Source: Chenggangzhangella methanolivorans (GTDB taxonomy: Bacteria > Pseudomonadota > Alphaproteobacteria > Rhizobiales > Methylopilaceae). From it: a stretch of 64,000 nt of DNA. A program made the translations under genes and the position numbers. The notes beneath the pieces were generated by a model, which was not told the origin of the DNA, searched no databases, and was given only the letters and a program-made list of their open reading frames with translations. The stretch spans positions 4,416,501-4,480,500 of the forward strand of contig NZ_CP081869.1 in NCBI RefSeq assembly GCF_019797865.1, given 5' to 3'. Positions 28,313 to 35,773 of this stretch are shown here, one piece after another (position 1 is the first letter of the stretch; the number at the start of each line of letters is the position of its first letter).

Positions 28313-28929
28313 CCTCGTCCGCGCCGGGCGGGGAGGGCGTGACGCCCCCTCCGGAGCCGAGCCGCGCCCAGAGGGTTCGGGCGAAGCTGCTGGCGGGCGT
28401 CGGCGGGCTCGCCGCGGCCGGCCTCTCGCTCGGGCTCGCCATCTGGGACAAGCGCCAGCAGCCCGACGTTCCGACGATCGAGCTCGGCCAGCCGGTCGAG
28501 GCCGGGCGGTGGACCGTGCGGCTCATCGGCGCGCGGCTGTCGTCCGAGACGCCGGACGGCCGTCCGGTTCGCGGCGGCGGGCAGGCGCTCGTGGTCGACA
28601 TGTCGCTCGAGAACCGCACGGCCGAGAGCTCGAACCTCTATTCGGACGTGATCCGCCTGAACAACGCGCCCGCGGGACTCGAGCCGCGTCCCACCTTCTA
28701 TCTCGCGCGCGACCGGGAGACGCTGCGGGCTCTCCAGCCGCGGCTCGTCGAGCGCGTCTCGGCGGTGTGGGTCTGGCCTGCAGGCGCCACGACGCCGGAA
28801 AACCTCGCGGTGACGCTGACGGGCCTCACCTTCAAGCCGCGCGACAACCTCTACGGCGCGCCGATCTGGAGCAACGCGCGCGAGGTCGCGACCGCGACGC
28901 TGCCGCTCGGGGCCGGGGGACGGCCATGA
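28309..28929 (+). CDS. Membrane-anchored protein with DUF4352-like beta domain
   Basis: A 206-residue protein: a Pro/Gly-rich cytosolic start, a single membrane helix at about residues 27-46 (LLAGVGGLAAAGLSLGLAIW) and a periplasmic domain. The pattern WTVRLIGARLSS ... QALVVDMSLENRTAESS ... VIRLNN resembles DUF4352-type immunoglobulin-like domains; this is a pattern judgement. The start is a GTG overlapping the DsbA-family stop. Together with the next two genes it forms a set of three similar anchored proteins. Function unknown. Confidence 0.7.
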   Translation: MTSSAPGGEGVTPPPEPSRAQRVRAKLLAGVGGLAAAGLSLGLAIWDKRQQPDVPTIELGQPVEAGRWTVRLIGARLSSETPDGRPVRGGGQALVVDMSLENRTAESSNLYSDVIRLNNAPAGLEPRPTFYLARDRETLRALQPRLVERVSAVWVWPAGATTPENLAVTLTGLTFKPRDNLYGAPIWSNAREVATATLPLGAGGRP

Positions 28930-29504
28930 CGCTGCGGGGGGCGCTCAAGAGCCTCGCCGTCGTGGCGGTCGCCGCCGCCGCGCTCGCGGCGATGCGCTTC
29001 ACGACGCCGGGCTATGCGACGCTCACCGGACCGATCGAGCAGTCGGCGATGATCGGCGAGCGCGCCGAGGGCAGGGCGTTCGGCGCCAGGATAGGCGCGC
29101 CGCGCTTCGCCAGACGCGTGCGGGCGAAGATGATCGCGAAATCCGTGGTGCGGGACACCGAGGGCGTCTGGGTGGTGGTTCCGGCGGAACTCTGGGCCAC
29201 GACCGAGACCGCGACGGTGATGGGCGCGATCTGGGCCGGCCCGAGCGGGCGCAGCTATTCGGCGGATGTGCGGGTGGACAAGGCGAAAGCTCTCGTCATC
29301 GGCAAGCCGCTGCAGCCGGGGCTCTCGCGGCGCGGGCTGATCGTGTTCGAGATCCCGGCCGACGAGGCGGCCGGCGCGCGGCTGAAGCTGTCGCTGACTT
29401 CGGACCCTCGGCTCGACACGCAGCTCTCGTTCGCGGCGACGGGCGAGGGGGCCATGCGGATCGAGGACGAACTGGATCTCGACGATGGCGACCTCCACGG
29501 TTGA
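28926..29504 (+). CDS. Membrane-anchored beta-rich protein of unknown function (second of three)
   Basis: A 192-residue protein with an N-terminal signal anchor (ALKSLAVVAVAAAALAAMRF), then a beta-rich periplasmic domain (GARIGAPRFARRVRAKMIAKS, VWVVVPAELWATTETATVMGA, RGLIVFEIPADEAAG) and an acidic C-terminus (DELDLDDGD). The strand order parallels that of the neighbouring proteins and suggests a shared fold. Its start overlaps the previous stop by four bases and its end overlaps the next gene by 20 bases. No family recognised with confidence. Confidence 0.68.
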   Translation: MTLRGALKSLAVVAVAAAALAAMRFTTPGYATLTGPIEQSAMIGERAEGRAFGARIGAPRFARRVRAKMIAKSVVRDTEGVWVVVPAELWATTETATVMGAIWAGPSGRSYSADVRVDKAKALVIGKPLQPGLSRRGLIVFEIPADEAAGARLKLSLTSDPRLDTQLSFAATGEGAMRIEDELDLDDGDLHG

Positions 29505-30087
29505 GGCTCCGCGGGGGCGCCCGCGGCTCTGGAGCCTTCTGGCGCTCGCCGTGCTGCTGCCGGCCGCCTTCGCGATCGCGAGCTGGCGCGACGTGAAGGA
29601 TCTCCTGTGGGCCGGGGAGCTCTCGCCCGTCGCCGTGCCGGCGGGCGCCGCCGCGCCCTACGCCGGCGCGCGCTTCCGGCTGGACGCGTTCAAGATCGTG
29701 ACCGGCGAGCGCGGCGACCCCCGGCTCAAGATGCCGCCGGACCGCGCCCTCGCGTTGGTGCGGCTGGAGGCGGTCGCCGAGCGCGACGTCGGCGAGCTCG
29801 AATGGCTCGCCTGCGCGCTGACGGTGTTGGACGACAGGGGGCGGCGCTGGAAGCCGCTGTTCCTGACGCTGACGCGCGACGTCGAGAAGGCGATCGTTCC
29901 GGACGCGCAGGAGACCAAGGGCTGTTCCGGCGCCGCGCTCGCGCCGAAGCCCGCGGGAACGAGGCTCTTGGTGCAAGAGGCGTTTCTGGTCCCGCGCGAT
30001 GCGCTTGCGAGCCTCAAGCCGTCCTTCTCTGTCGGCTCCGCGCGGCCCGAGGCGTTGCGCTTCGAAGGCGCGGCGGAGCGGCGATGA
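29485..30087 (+). CDS. Membrane-anchored beta-rich protein of unknown function (third of three)
   Basis: A 200-residue protein with a short cytosolic start, one membrane helix (LWSLLALAVLLPAAFAIASW) and a periplasmic beta domain (ARFRLDAFKIVTGERGD, ALALVRLEAVAERDVGELEW, ALTVLDDRGRRWKPLF). The two cysteines (ACAL and GCSG) could pair. The strand pattern resembles its two upstream neighbours. It is the last gene of the run begun by the DsbA-family gene and faces a convergent membrane-protein gene across a 149-bp repeat-bearing gap. Confidence 0.68.
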   Translation: MATSTVEAPRGRPRLWSLLALAVLLPAAFAIASWRDVKDLLWAGELSPVAVPAGAAAPYAGARFRLDAFKIVTGERGDPRLKMPPDRALALVRLEAVAERDVGELEWLACALTVLDDRGRRWKPLFLTLTRDVEKAIVPDAQETKGCSGAALAPKPAGTRLLVQEAFLVPRDALASLKPSFSVGSARPEALRFEGAAERR

Positions 30088-30094
30088 GGGGCGT

Positions 30095-30130
30095 CCCTCT
30101 CCCCGTGCGGAGAGGGTAGGGTGAGGGCTG
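30095..30130. repeat. CCCTCTCC-type intergenic hairpin element
   Basis: CCCTCTCC (30095-30102) and GGAGAGGG (30109-30116) form an 8-bp stem with a 6-base loop, followed by TAGGGTGAGGG. This is the common Rhizobiales extragenic element form. A second element of the same type lies at 31565-31691, on the other side of the convergent membrane-protein gene. It may double as a bidirectional transcription end. Confidence 0.65.
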
Positions 30131-30236
30131 AACCGCCGCCTTGTCCGTGAAGGGCGCCGCCCGCACCCCCCATCCGTCCTCGGCTTGGCCGAGGCCGCCT
30201 TCTCCTGCAAGGAGGGAAGGAAGACGGGCGGCGCGC

Positions 30237-31520
30237 TCACCCCCGCTTCCGAAACCTCGCGCCGCGCGAGAAGGCGATCTCGATCGTCGCGGCCAGCAGG
30301 CAGATCTTTAGCGGGGTGACCAGAACCCCGTCGCCAGGCGCCGAGGGCGTCCCGAACAGCAGCGAAATCCCGTTCGACAGCGCTTGCCATTCACGAAGCT
30401 CGTGCGGGCCGATGACGAGCGCCGCGCCGCTCCATGCCCAGGCGGAGAGCCAGTCGATGAGGCGGAACAGCACGACGGCGGTCGCGATCAGCGCGACGCC
30501 GCTCGTGAGCGTGAGCCGCACGCCGTTCGCGATGGCGCGGTAGCGCTTCAGCAGCCCGTCGACGAAATGACCCACGAAATCGCGTGCGGCCTTGGGCGAC
30601 GACCGCCAGCGCGCCAGCGCCTGCGCGCCGCGGCCTGCCGCCGGCTCGTCCACGCCATGGACGTCGTAGCCATAGATCAGCGCCGCGATGGTGAGCTGGA
30701 CGAGCGGATAGAGCGCATAGAAGAACACGCCGGCGAGCGCGTCGCCGAGCGCAGGCGGCGTCTGCTCGATCGGCGGCGGGACGCCGGCGGCCTTCGCCAC
30801 GCCGATGAGGGCTCCGATCGTCTCGGGGACGATCGCGAGCGCGGCGAGGATCTCGTTCTTCCAGTTCGAGATGACGAACAGGCCGATGAAGGCCCAGAGC
30901 GCCTCGCAGGTGACGATCAGCCAGTCCCAGGCGGCCGTGCCTGTCTTCGCCCGCATGTGCTTGGCGAAACGCCTTATGGCCCAGGCGAGCGCGACCGAGG
31001 CCGCAAGCCACGCGCCGCCGGAGACGTCCAGAATGTTTCCGCTCTCGCCGAAGGGCGTCAGCGCCAGCGCGTGCTTGGAGTAGTCGCGGACGGCGTCGGC
31101 CAGGAACCCCCAGGCGGCGTAGATGGCGAAGAACGGCGCAAGGGTGAGCGTCACCGCGGAGGCGTAGCGCCGGGCGGTCTCGCCGCGCCGCCGTCGCGGC
31201 TGCGCATCGGGGAGGGGCTCCGCGCCGCTCGTCCGGGCGGCTTCGAGCGAGGGCAGGCCGGGGCGCGCCGTCTCGTAGAGCGCCACCACCATCACGAGAT
31301 GCGCCAGCACCACAAGGGTGAGGGCGGTCAGCCCCGCGAGCCGGTTGAGGAAACCGAGCGCGACCGACGCCTCGATCAGCAGTTCGCGGGCGATGAGCCC
31401 AAGCGTCGCGACGACGGCGAGCTGCGGCCCGTAAGACCAGACGAGCCGGCCGGTCAGCGCGACGAGCGCGATCGGAGCGGGCGTTCCGGCGGAGGGGGAG
31501 GCGGCGGCGAGGTCGGTCAT
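30237..31520 (-). CDS. Polytopic inner-membrane protein of unknown function
   Basis: A 427-residue protein with about eight predicted membrane helices (for example LAVVATLGLIARELLIEA, LTALTLVVLAHLVMVVALYE, TLTLAPFFAIYAAWGFL, LAGVFFYALYPLVQLTIAALIYG, LTSGVALIATAVVLFRLIDWL). The cytosolic loops are rich in Arg, and a conserved-looking PHELREWQALSNGISLLFG segment precedes the last helix. I do not recognise the family. It is convergent with the three anchored beta-domain genes; repeat elements flank it on both sides. A joint function with those proteins is possible but rests on proximity only. The start at 31520 gives a short cytosolic lead. Confidence 0.75.
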   Translation of the reverse strand: MTDLAAASPSAGTPAPIALVALTGRLVWSYGPQLAVVATLGLIARELLIEASVALGFLNRLAGLTALTLVVLAHLVMVVALYETARPGLPSLEAARTSGAEPLPDAQPRRRRGETARRYASAVTLTLAPFFAIYAAWGFLADAVRDYSKHALALTPFGESGNILDVSGGAWLAASVALAWAIRRFAKHMRAKTGTAAWDWLIVTCEALWAFIGLFVISNWKNEILAALAIVPETIGALIGVAKAAGVPPPIEQTPPALGDALAGVFFYALYPLVQLTIAALIYGYDVHGVDEPAAGRGAQALARWRSSPKAARDFVGHFVDGLLKRYRAIANGVRLTLTSGVALIATAVVLFRLIDWLSAWAWSGAALVIGPHELREWQALSNGISLLFGTPSAPGDGVLVTPLKICLLAATIEIAFSRGARFRKRG

Positions 31521-31564
31521 CGCGCGACCACTTAACGCTGTGGCGGCTGCGGCGTCGAGTTCTC

Positions 31565-31691
31565 CCCTCTCCCCTTGCGGGAGACGGCGGCCAGCACGAA
31601 ACGCTGGTCGGATGAAGGGGGCGGCGGCGCGCGATGCGACGCCGCGGAGGTTCACCCCTCGCCCTCAAGCCTCTCCCACAAGGGGAGAGGA
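31565..31691. repeat. Paired CCCTCTCCCC inverted-repeat element
   Basis: The left arm at 31565-31584 (CCCTCTCCCC, then TTGCGGGAGA) is mirrored by 31671-31691 (CTCTCCCACA, then AGGGGAGAGG), about 86 bp apart. An inner inverted pair (CCAGC...GCTGG) is also present. It fills the gap between the membrane-protein start and the end of the ABC transporter operon. Confidence 0.7.
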
Positions 31692-31738
31692 GATCGGCAG
31701 GCGTCGCGCCTTAGTTTCAGAAGGCGCGCGCGTTTCGA

Positions 31739-32512
31739 TTACAGAATCTGCCCGAGGAACGTCCGTGTGCGCTCGTCCTTCGGGTTGTCGAAGAACTCCT
31801 CCGGCGGGGCGTGCTCGACGATCACCCCCTTGTCGGTGAAGTAGATGTGGTCGGCGACGTCGCGCGCGAACTTCATCTCGTGGGTCACCAGAAGGCAGGT
31901 CATGCCCTCTTCCGCGAGCTCGCGGATGGTGACGAGCACCTCCTTCACCGTCTCCGGGTCGAGCGCGGCGGTCACCTCGTCGAACAGCATGATGTCGGGC
32001 CGCATCGCGAGCGAGCGGGCGATGGCGACGCGCTGCTGCTGGCCGCCGGAGAGCTCGCCCGGATAGTTGTTCTCCTTGCCCGTCAGGCGGACCTTCTTGA
32101 GCAGAGCGTGGGCGCGCTCCTCGACTTCCTTCTTGTCCTGCTTCAGCACGTTGATGGGGGCCATCATGACGTTCTGCAGCGCGGTCTTGTGCGGGAACAG
32201 GTTGTATTGCTGGAACACCATGCCGACCTTGCGGCGCAGCTTCAGCTTGTCGAGGTTGGGGTCGTTGACCTCCTGGTTCTCGACGGTGATCGAGCCCTCC
32301 GTGATGTCGACGAGCGCGTTCATGCAGCGGATGAGGGTCGATTTGCCCGAGCCCGAGGGCCCGATGATGCAGATCGCCTCGCCCTTCTTCACGTCCATGG
32401 ACATGCCCTTCAGCACCTGGAAGGAGCCGAAGGATTTGTGCACGTCCTTGACCCGGATGATGGGCTGGTCGGGGGTCCAGGCGGGGGCGGAGGTGGCTTG
32501 CGGCGCGGCCAT
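31739..32512 (-). CDS. Amino-acid ABC transporter ATP-binding protein
   Basis: A 257-residue GlnQ/AapP-type ATPase. Walker A is GPSGSGKST, the Q-loop VFQQYNLFPHKTAL, the signature LSGGQQQRVAIARSLAM, Walker B IMLFDEVTAALD and the H-switch VTHEM. It powers uptake of polar amino acids with the two permeases and binding protein encoded just upstream. It is the last gene of the four-component operon. Intact; about 12 bp separate it from the permease stop. Confidence 0.95.
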   Translation of the reverse strand: MAAPQATSAPAWTPDQPIIRVKDVHKSFGSFQVLKGMSMDVKKGEAICIIGPSGSGKSTLIRCMNALVDITEGSITVENQEVNDPNLDKLKLRRKVGMVFQQYNLFPHKTALQNVMMAPINVLKQDKKEVEERAHALLKKVRLTGKENNYPGELSGGQQQRVAIARSLAMRPDIMLFDEVTAALDPETVKEVLVTIRELAEEGMTCLLVTHEMKFARDVADHIYFTDKGVIVEHAPPEEFFDNPKDERTRTFLGQIL

Positions 32513-32524
32513 GAGCGGGACTCC

Positions 32525-33313
32525 TTACGTCTTGACGTTGAAGCGGCGCTCAAGCCGCTGCGTGAGTTTCGAGATCGGCCAGCAATAGGCGAAGAAGCAG
32601 AGGCCCGCGAAGCCGTAGAGGGGCGCGAACAGCTCCGGCCGGCCGCCTTCGGCCGCGTGGACCTGGGCGGTGAGCGTCAGCATCTCGCCGACGCCGACGA
32701 TCGAGGCCAGCACCGTCGCCATGGTGATGAGCGAGTAGAGGTTCATCCACGGCGGCAGCATGCGCTTCACGCACTGCGGCAGGATGATCTTCCAGATCGT
32801 CTGGGTGCGGGTGAAGGCGAGGCTCTCCGCCGCCTCCCACTGGCCGCTCGGCAGCGAACGGATGGCGCCGCGCAGGAGCTCGGAGACATTCGCCATGACC
32901 GGCAGCGAGAAGCCGATGATCGCCTTGAACCAGTCGGGCAGCGGGATGGTGACGCTTCCGATCGTGATCTGGAACGGGATCATGAACATCGCGAAGAACA
33001 GCAGCACCAGCCAGGGCGAGTTGCGGAAGAACTGCGTGAAGAACCAGCTGAGCTTCGCGACCCACTTTCTCTGGCTGATCTGGCCGAGGCCGAGCAGGAG
33101 GCCGGTGATAGTCCCGAGCGCCATCGAAGCGACCGAGATGACGATGTTGAAGATGAAGCCCTTGAGCAGCAGCGGGGCCCATTTGAGCACGACCGTCAGC
33201 GGCGTCGCGGGGGCCGTGGTGGTGGCCTCCGAGACGGGCGCGGCGGGCGCGTCGCCGGCCGGCGCCTGGCCGTTCGCGACCTGCGCCACCATCAGGATCG
33301 CGAAGGCGATCAT
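32525..33313 (-). CDS. Amino-acid ABC transporter permease (second)
   Basis: A 262-residue HisM/GlnP-type permease. A Pro/Ala-rich lead of about 40 residues precedes the membrane part, where the family motif LPSGQWEAAESLAFTRTQTIWKIILPQ contacts the ATPase. FFRNSPWLVLLFF is the typical periplasmic-loop signature. Its ATG overlaps the stop of a 57-codon frame upstream (ATGA), so translation is coupled to it. The unusual N-terminal lead could be a second short membrane helix plus linker. Confidence 0.92.
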   Translation of the reverse strand: MIAFAILMVAQVANGQAPAGDAPAAPVSEATTTAPATPLTVVLKWAPLLLKGFIFNIVISVASMALGTITGLLLGLGQISQRKWVAKLSWFFTQFFRNSPWLVLLFFAMFMIPFQITIGSVTIPLPDWFKAIIGFSLPVMANVSELLRGAIRSLPSGQWEAAESLAFTRTQTIWKIILPQCVKRMLPPWMNLYSLITMATVLASIVGVGEMLTLTAQVHAAEGGRPELFAPLYGFAGLCFFAYCWPISKLTQRLERRFNVKT

Positions 33314-33486
33314 CAGTGCGTCGTCGAGAGCTTCGGAAGCCTCGGCAGCGCCGGAAGCTTCGGGAACTCGAGCGGAGCGCGGGGCTTCGGCTCGAGCAGG
33401 ACCGCCATGGGCTTTTCGGACGCCGGCCGGTCATAGGCGGGCGCGGCCGAGAAGGGGACGTCGCGAGCGAACATCGGGCTGCTCAT
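33313..33486 (-). CDS. Small 57-residue proline-rich protein between the two permeases
   Basis: The frame starts with ATG overlapping the stop of the first permease and ends with TGA overlapping the ATG of the second, with ATGA-type junctions on both sides. The peptide has no membrane helix; it is Pro/Arg/Lys-rich toward the C-terminus (LEPKPRAPLEFPKLPALPRLPKL). I recognise no family. Double coupling and exact fit suggest it is translated, either as a transporter accessory peptide or as a ribosome-coupling device. The alternative is that it is an N-terminal extension of the second permease cut off by a sequence error. Confidence 0.5.
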   Translation of the reverse strand: MSSPMFARDVPFSAAPAYDRPASEKPMAVLLEPKPRAPLEFPKLPALPRLPKLSTTH

Positions 33487-34262
33487 CGGCCGCCTCCCTG
33501 GCCGTAGCCGGGAACCGCCATCGAGCGCTCCCAGGCGTTCATCGCCCACACCAGCACGCCGACGAGCGCCACATAGGTGAGCAGCAGCACCACCATCATG
33601 GTCGGCACGTTCTGCGCGTCGGTCCAGATGTTCTTCGAGGCGTAGAGCAGCTCCGGCACCGCGATCGCATAGGCGAGCGAGGTGGTCTTGAGCAGGTTCA
33701 CGAGGTTGTTGTTGAGCGCCGGCAGACAGACCCGGATCGCAAGCGGCAGCACGATGTGGATGTAGGTGCCGAGCCGCGTGTAGCCGAGCGCGGCGGCCGC
33801 CTCCTTGGTGGAGTTCGGCACGGCCTCGATGCCGGATCGGAAGATCTCGATGTTGAACGCGCCGGCGAACAGCGACAGCGAGAAGATCGCCCACTGCACG
33901 TTCGTCAGCAGCGGCGCGCGCATGCCGTCGGCGTCCTCGATGTAGGGCAGCAGGTTCGAGATGCCGAAGTAGAAGAAGAAGATCTGCACCAGCGGCGGCG
34001 TGTTGCGGAACAACACGATGAAGCCGTTGATCAGCCAGCGGACCACCCGGAAGTCCGAGCCCTGCGCCCAGGCGCCCACGACGCCGATGATGAGGCTGAA
34101 GAACAGGCTGACGACGCTGAGATAGATCGTCATGCCGATGCCGGAGATGAACCGGTTCCGGTCGAACTCGTCGTGCAGGATGGTGAGGTTGACGCCAGTG
34201 TTGTCGAGGATCCAGCAGCCGACCGACTGGATGGCGTCGACGGAAGCGACGTCACACGCCAT
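33483..34262 (-). CDS. Amino-acid ABC transporter permease (first)
   Basis: A 259-residue HisQ/GltJ-type permease with five or so membrane helices. LFRNTPPLVQIFFFYFG and NSTKEAAAALGYTRLGTYIHIVLPLAIR (the ATPase-coupling EAA loop) identify it. The N-terminal 40 residues (ending LTILHDEFDRNRF) form the extra periplasmic/first-helix lead typical of AapQ/GltJ relatives. It is preceded by a long GC hairpin after the binding-protein gene. Substrate not determined by sequence. Confidence 0.94.
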   Translation of the reverse strand: MACDVASVDAIQSVGCWILDNTGVNLTILHDEFDRNRFISGIGMTIYLSVVSLFFSLIIGVVGAWAQGSDFRVVRWLINGFIVLFRNTPPLVQIFFFYFGISNLLPYIEDADGMRAPLLTNVQWAIFSLSLFAGAFNIEIFRSGIEAVPNSTKEAAAALGYTRLGTYIHIVLPLAIRVCLPALNNNLVNLLKTTSLAYAIAVPELLYASKNIWTDAQNVPTMMVVLLLTYVALVGVLVWAMNAWERSMAVPGYGQGGGR

Positions 34263-34394
34263 GCGCGCGCCCCCCGCGGCCGCGGGCCGCCTGTCCTGAC
34301 GATTGATACGAACTCATCTGCCTGCCCGGCCCCCGTTCGATTGCGCCCAATCTTGTGGATAGGAACGGCGCCTGCGGCGGCGCCGAAAGAGGCG

Positions 34395-34422
34395 GGGCCG
34401 GCCGGATCGCTCCGGCCGGCCC
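34395..34422 (-). promoter_or_regulatory. Intercistronic GC hairpin between binding protein and permease genes
   Basis: GGGCCGGCCGGA (34395-34406) and TCCGGCCGGCCC (34411-34422) form a perfect 12-bp stem with a 4-base loop, 11 bp after the binding-protein stop, with no T-run. Such hairpins in ABC operons protect the upstream mRNA and lower expression of the permease genes. Confidence 0.7.
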
Positions 34423-34433
34423 GCTCGCCGAAC

Positions 34434-35240
34434 TCAGCTGCCCTTGGCCTGCTCGTGCATGCGCTTGGAGTAGTCGGTCGACTCGATGCCCCACTTCTTC
34501 TCGAGCTCGATGACCGTGCCCTGCTTGAACCAGTCCTTGGTCGTGTCGGAGAGGAACTTGCCGAACGCCTCTTCGCCGGTCTTGGCGCCCATGATCCAGG
34601 GCGTCTCGAGGATGCCGGGGAGCGGCTTGTAGTAGCCGGACTTCCACTCGTCATCGAGCAGTTTGCCCTGCACGAAGGTCTGGTCGTAGAGGTAGCCGAT
34701 GCACTCGCCCTGCTTCAGCGCGAACAGCGGCTTCTCCGAGCCGTCGAACGCCTTGATGGTGACGCCGTACTTCGACTCGACTTCCTTGTTGTAGAACGAG
34801 CCCGAGGTCGCGCAGAGCGTCTTGCCCTTCAGGTCTTCCCACTTGGTGTACTTGGCCTTCTGGGTCATCAGCACGTTGACCGCGTCGGAATAGTACTGCG
34901 GGTCGATGGCGAGCACCGACTTCCGGCGCTCCGGCTTGTCCGACATCGTCGCCATGACGAGGTCGATCTTGCCCTGGTTGACGAACTCGATGCGGTTCGA
35001 CGCCACGACCGGCACGAGCTCGAGCTTCACGCCGAGGCGCTTGGCGAGGTCGGCGGCGAGGTCGGGCTCGATGCCGACGATCTGGCCCGAAGGATCGCGG
35101 AAGCCGAACGGCTTGTAGTCGGCCTTGACGCCGACGATCAGCGTGCCGCGCGATTTGATGTCCGCAAGGACATCCGCGGAAGCGGGGGCGACGGAGCCGA
35201 GGGCGAACACAGCAACGGATGCGGCGAGGATTTTTTTCAT
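34434..35240 (-). CDS. Amino-acid ABC transporter periplasmic binding protein
   Basis: A 268-residue family 3 solute-binding protein. A signal peptide ends PASAD; the mature protein begins VLADIKSRGTLIVGVKADYKPFGFRD, the family signature, and continues with IVGIEPDLAADLAKRLGVKLELVPV. Two cysteines (LCATSG and ECIGY) probably pair. Such proteins capture glutamate/aspartate, glutamine or cationic amino acids; the ligand cannot be named from sequence. First gene of the operon; a palindrome-like hairpin follows it. Confidence 0.93.
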   Translation of the reverse strand: MKKILAASVAVFALGSVAPASADVLADIKSRGTLIVGVKADYKPFGFRDPSGQIVGIEPDLAADLAKRLGVKLELVPVVASNRIEFVNQGKIDLVMATMSDKPERRKSVLAIDPQYYSDAVNVLMTQKAKYTKWEDLKGKTLCATSGSFYNKEVESKYGVTIKAFDGSEKPLFALKQGECIGYLYDQTFVQGKLLDDEWKSGYYKPLPGILETPWIMGAKTGEEAFGKFLSDTTKDWFKQGTVIELEKKWGIESTDYSKRMHEQAKGS

Positions 35241-35457
35241 ATGCTTCTCAGTCCTTTGCGATCGGTCGGGACGAGGGCCCCCCGCCGCGGACTGCCGCAG
35301 CGTCCCGTCGTCTTGGACGCAATGCCGCACCAAACGGACCGCGACGTCAAGCGAGGCCGCCGATTTTCTGTGCGGCGCCTAAAGGCACGTCGAGGGGTGG
35401 TGAAAAAAGCGCCGCAGGGCGCGGCGGACTGGAAAAAGAGGGCGTGCGGCCCGACCG

Positions 35458-35622
35458 TCAATGGAACCCGCGAAGCGCGAGCGCCCAGATCACGAGCGGC
35501 ACGATCGAGGCGGTCCCTGCGACCCCAAGGGCGAGCGCGCCGTAGGCCAGCACGCTTCGCGTGCGATCCGTCGCCGCCGCGACTGCGCTCAATGACGACC
35601 ACGTCGACATGTGTCCGCTCAT
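35458..35622 (-). CDS. Possible small membrane protein (54 residues)
   Basis: A short frame with one strong hydrophobic segment (VLAYGALALGVAGTASIVPLVIWALAL) and a short polar lead. Start is ATG at 35622 (an in-frame GTG at 35643 is possible). The ribosome binding site is weak, and I recognise no family. It sits in the 530-bp gap between the ABC operon and the DUF6600-like gene. The rest of that gap shows no gene. It could be spurious. Confidence 0.35.
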   Translation of the reverse strand: MSGHMSTWSSLSAVAAATDRTRSVLAYGALALGVAGTASIVPLVIWALALRGFH

Positions 35623-35701
35623 ATCCGCAGAACCCCACCCCACGCCGCCAAGGTTAACGAATTATGACGGTCTCGCCATAGGTGGAACCGCGTAGGCGTG
35701 C

Positions 35702-35736
35702 AAAAAAATCAGGCGAGCCGCTTAATGCGGCCCGCC
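35702..35736 (-). terminator. Terminator after the DUF6600-like gene
   Basis: On the minus strand GGCGGGCCGC (35736-35727) and GCGGCTCGCC (35721-35712) form a 10-bp stem with one mismatch and a 5-base loop, followed by TGA and seven T. It lies 38 bp after the stop codon at 35774. Confidence 0.8.
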
Positions 35737-35773
35737 GTCAGTCTGTTGAAAACTCGACTGGAGTCCGGTCGGC

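Noticed and set aside
30397..31535. Plus-strand frame of nearly 400 codons opposite the polytopic membrane protein
   Set aside because: Arg/Asp/Glu-rich shadow; the minus-strand frame has clear membrane helices and a sensible start.
35685..35710. GAACC at 35685 as a fourth ECF promoter
   Set aside because: No CGAC at the 16-bp spacing; the position holds an A-run belonging to a terminator.
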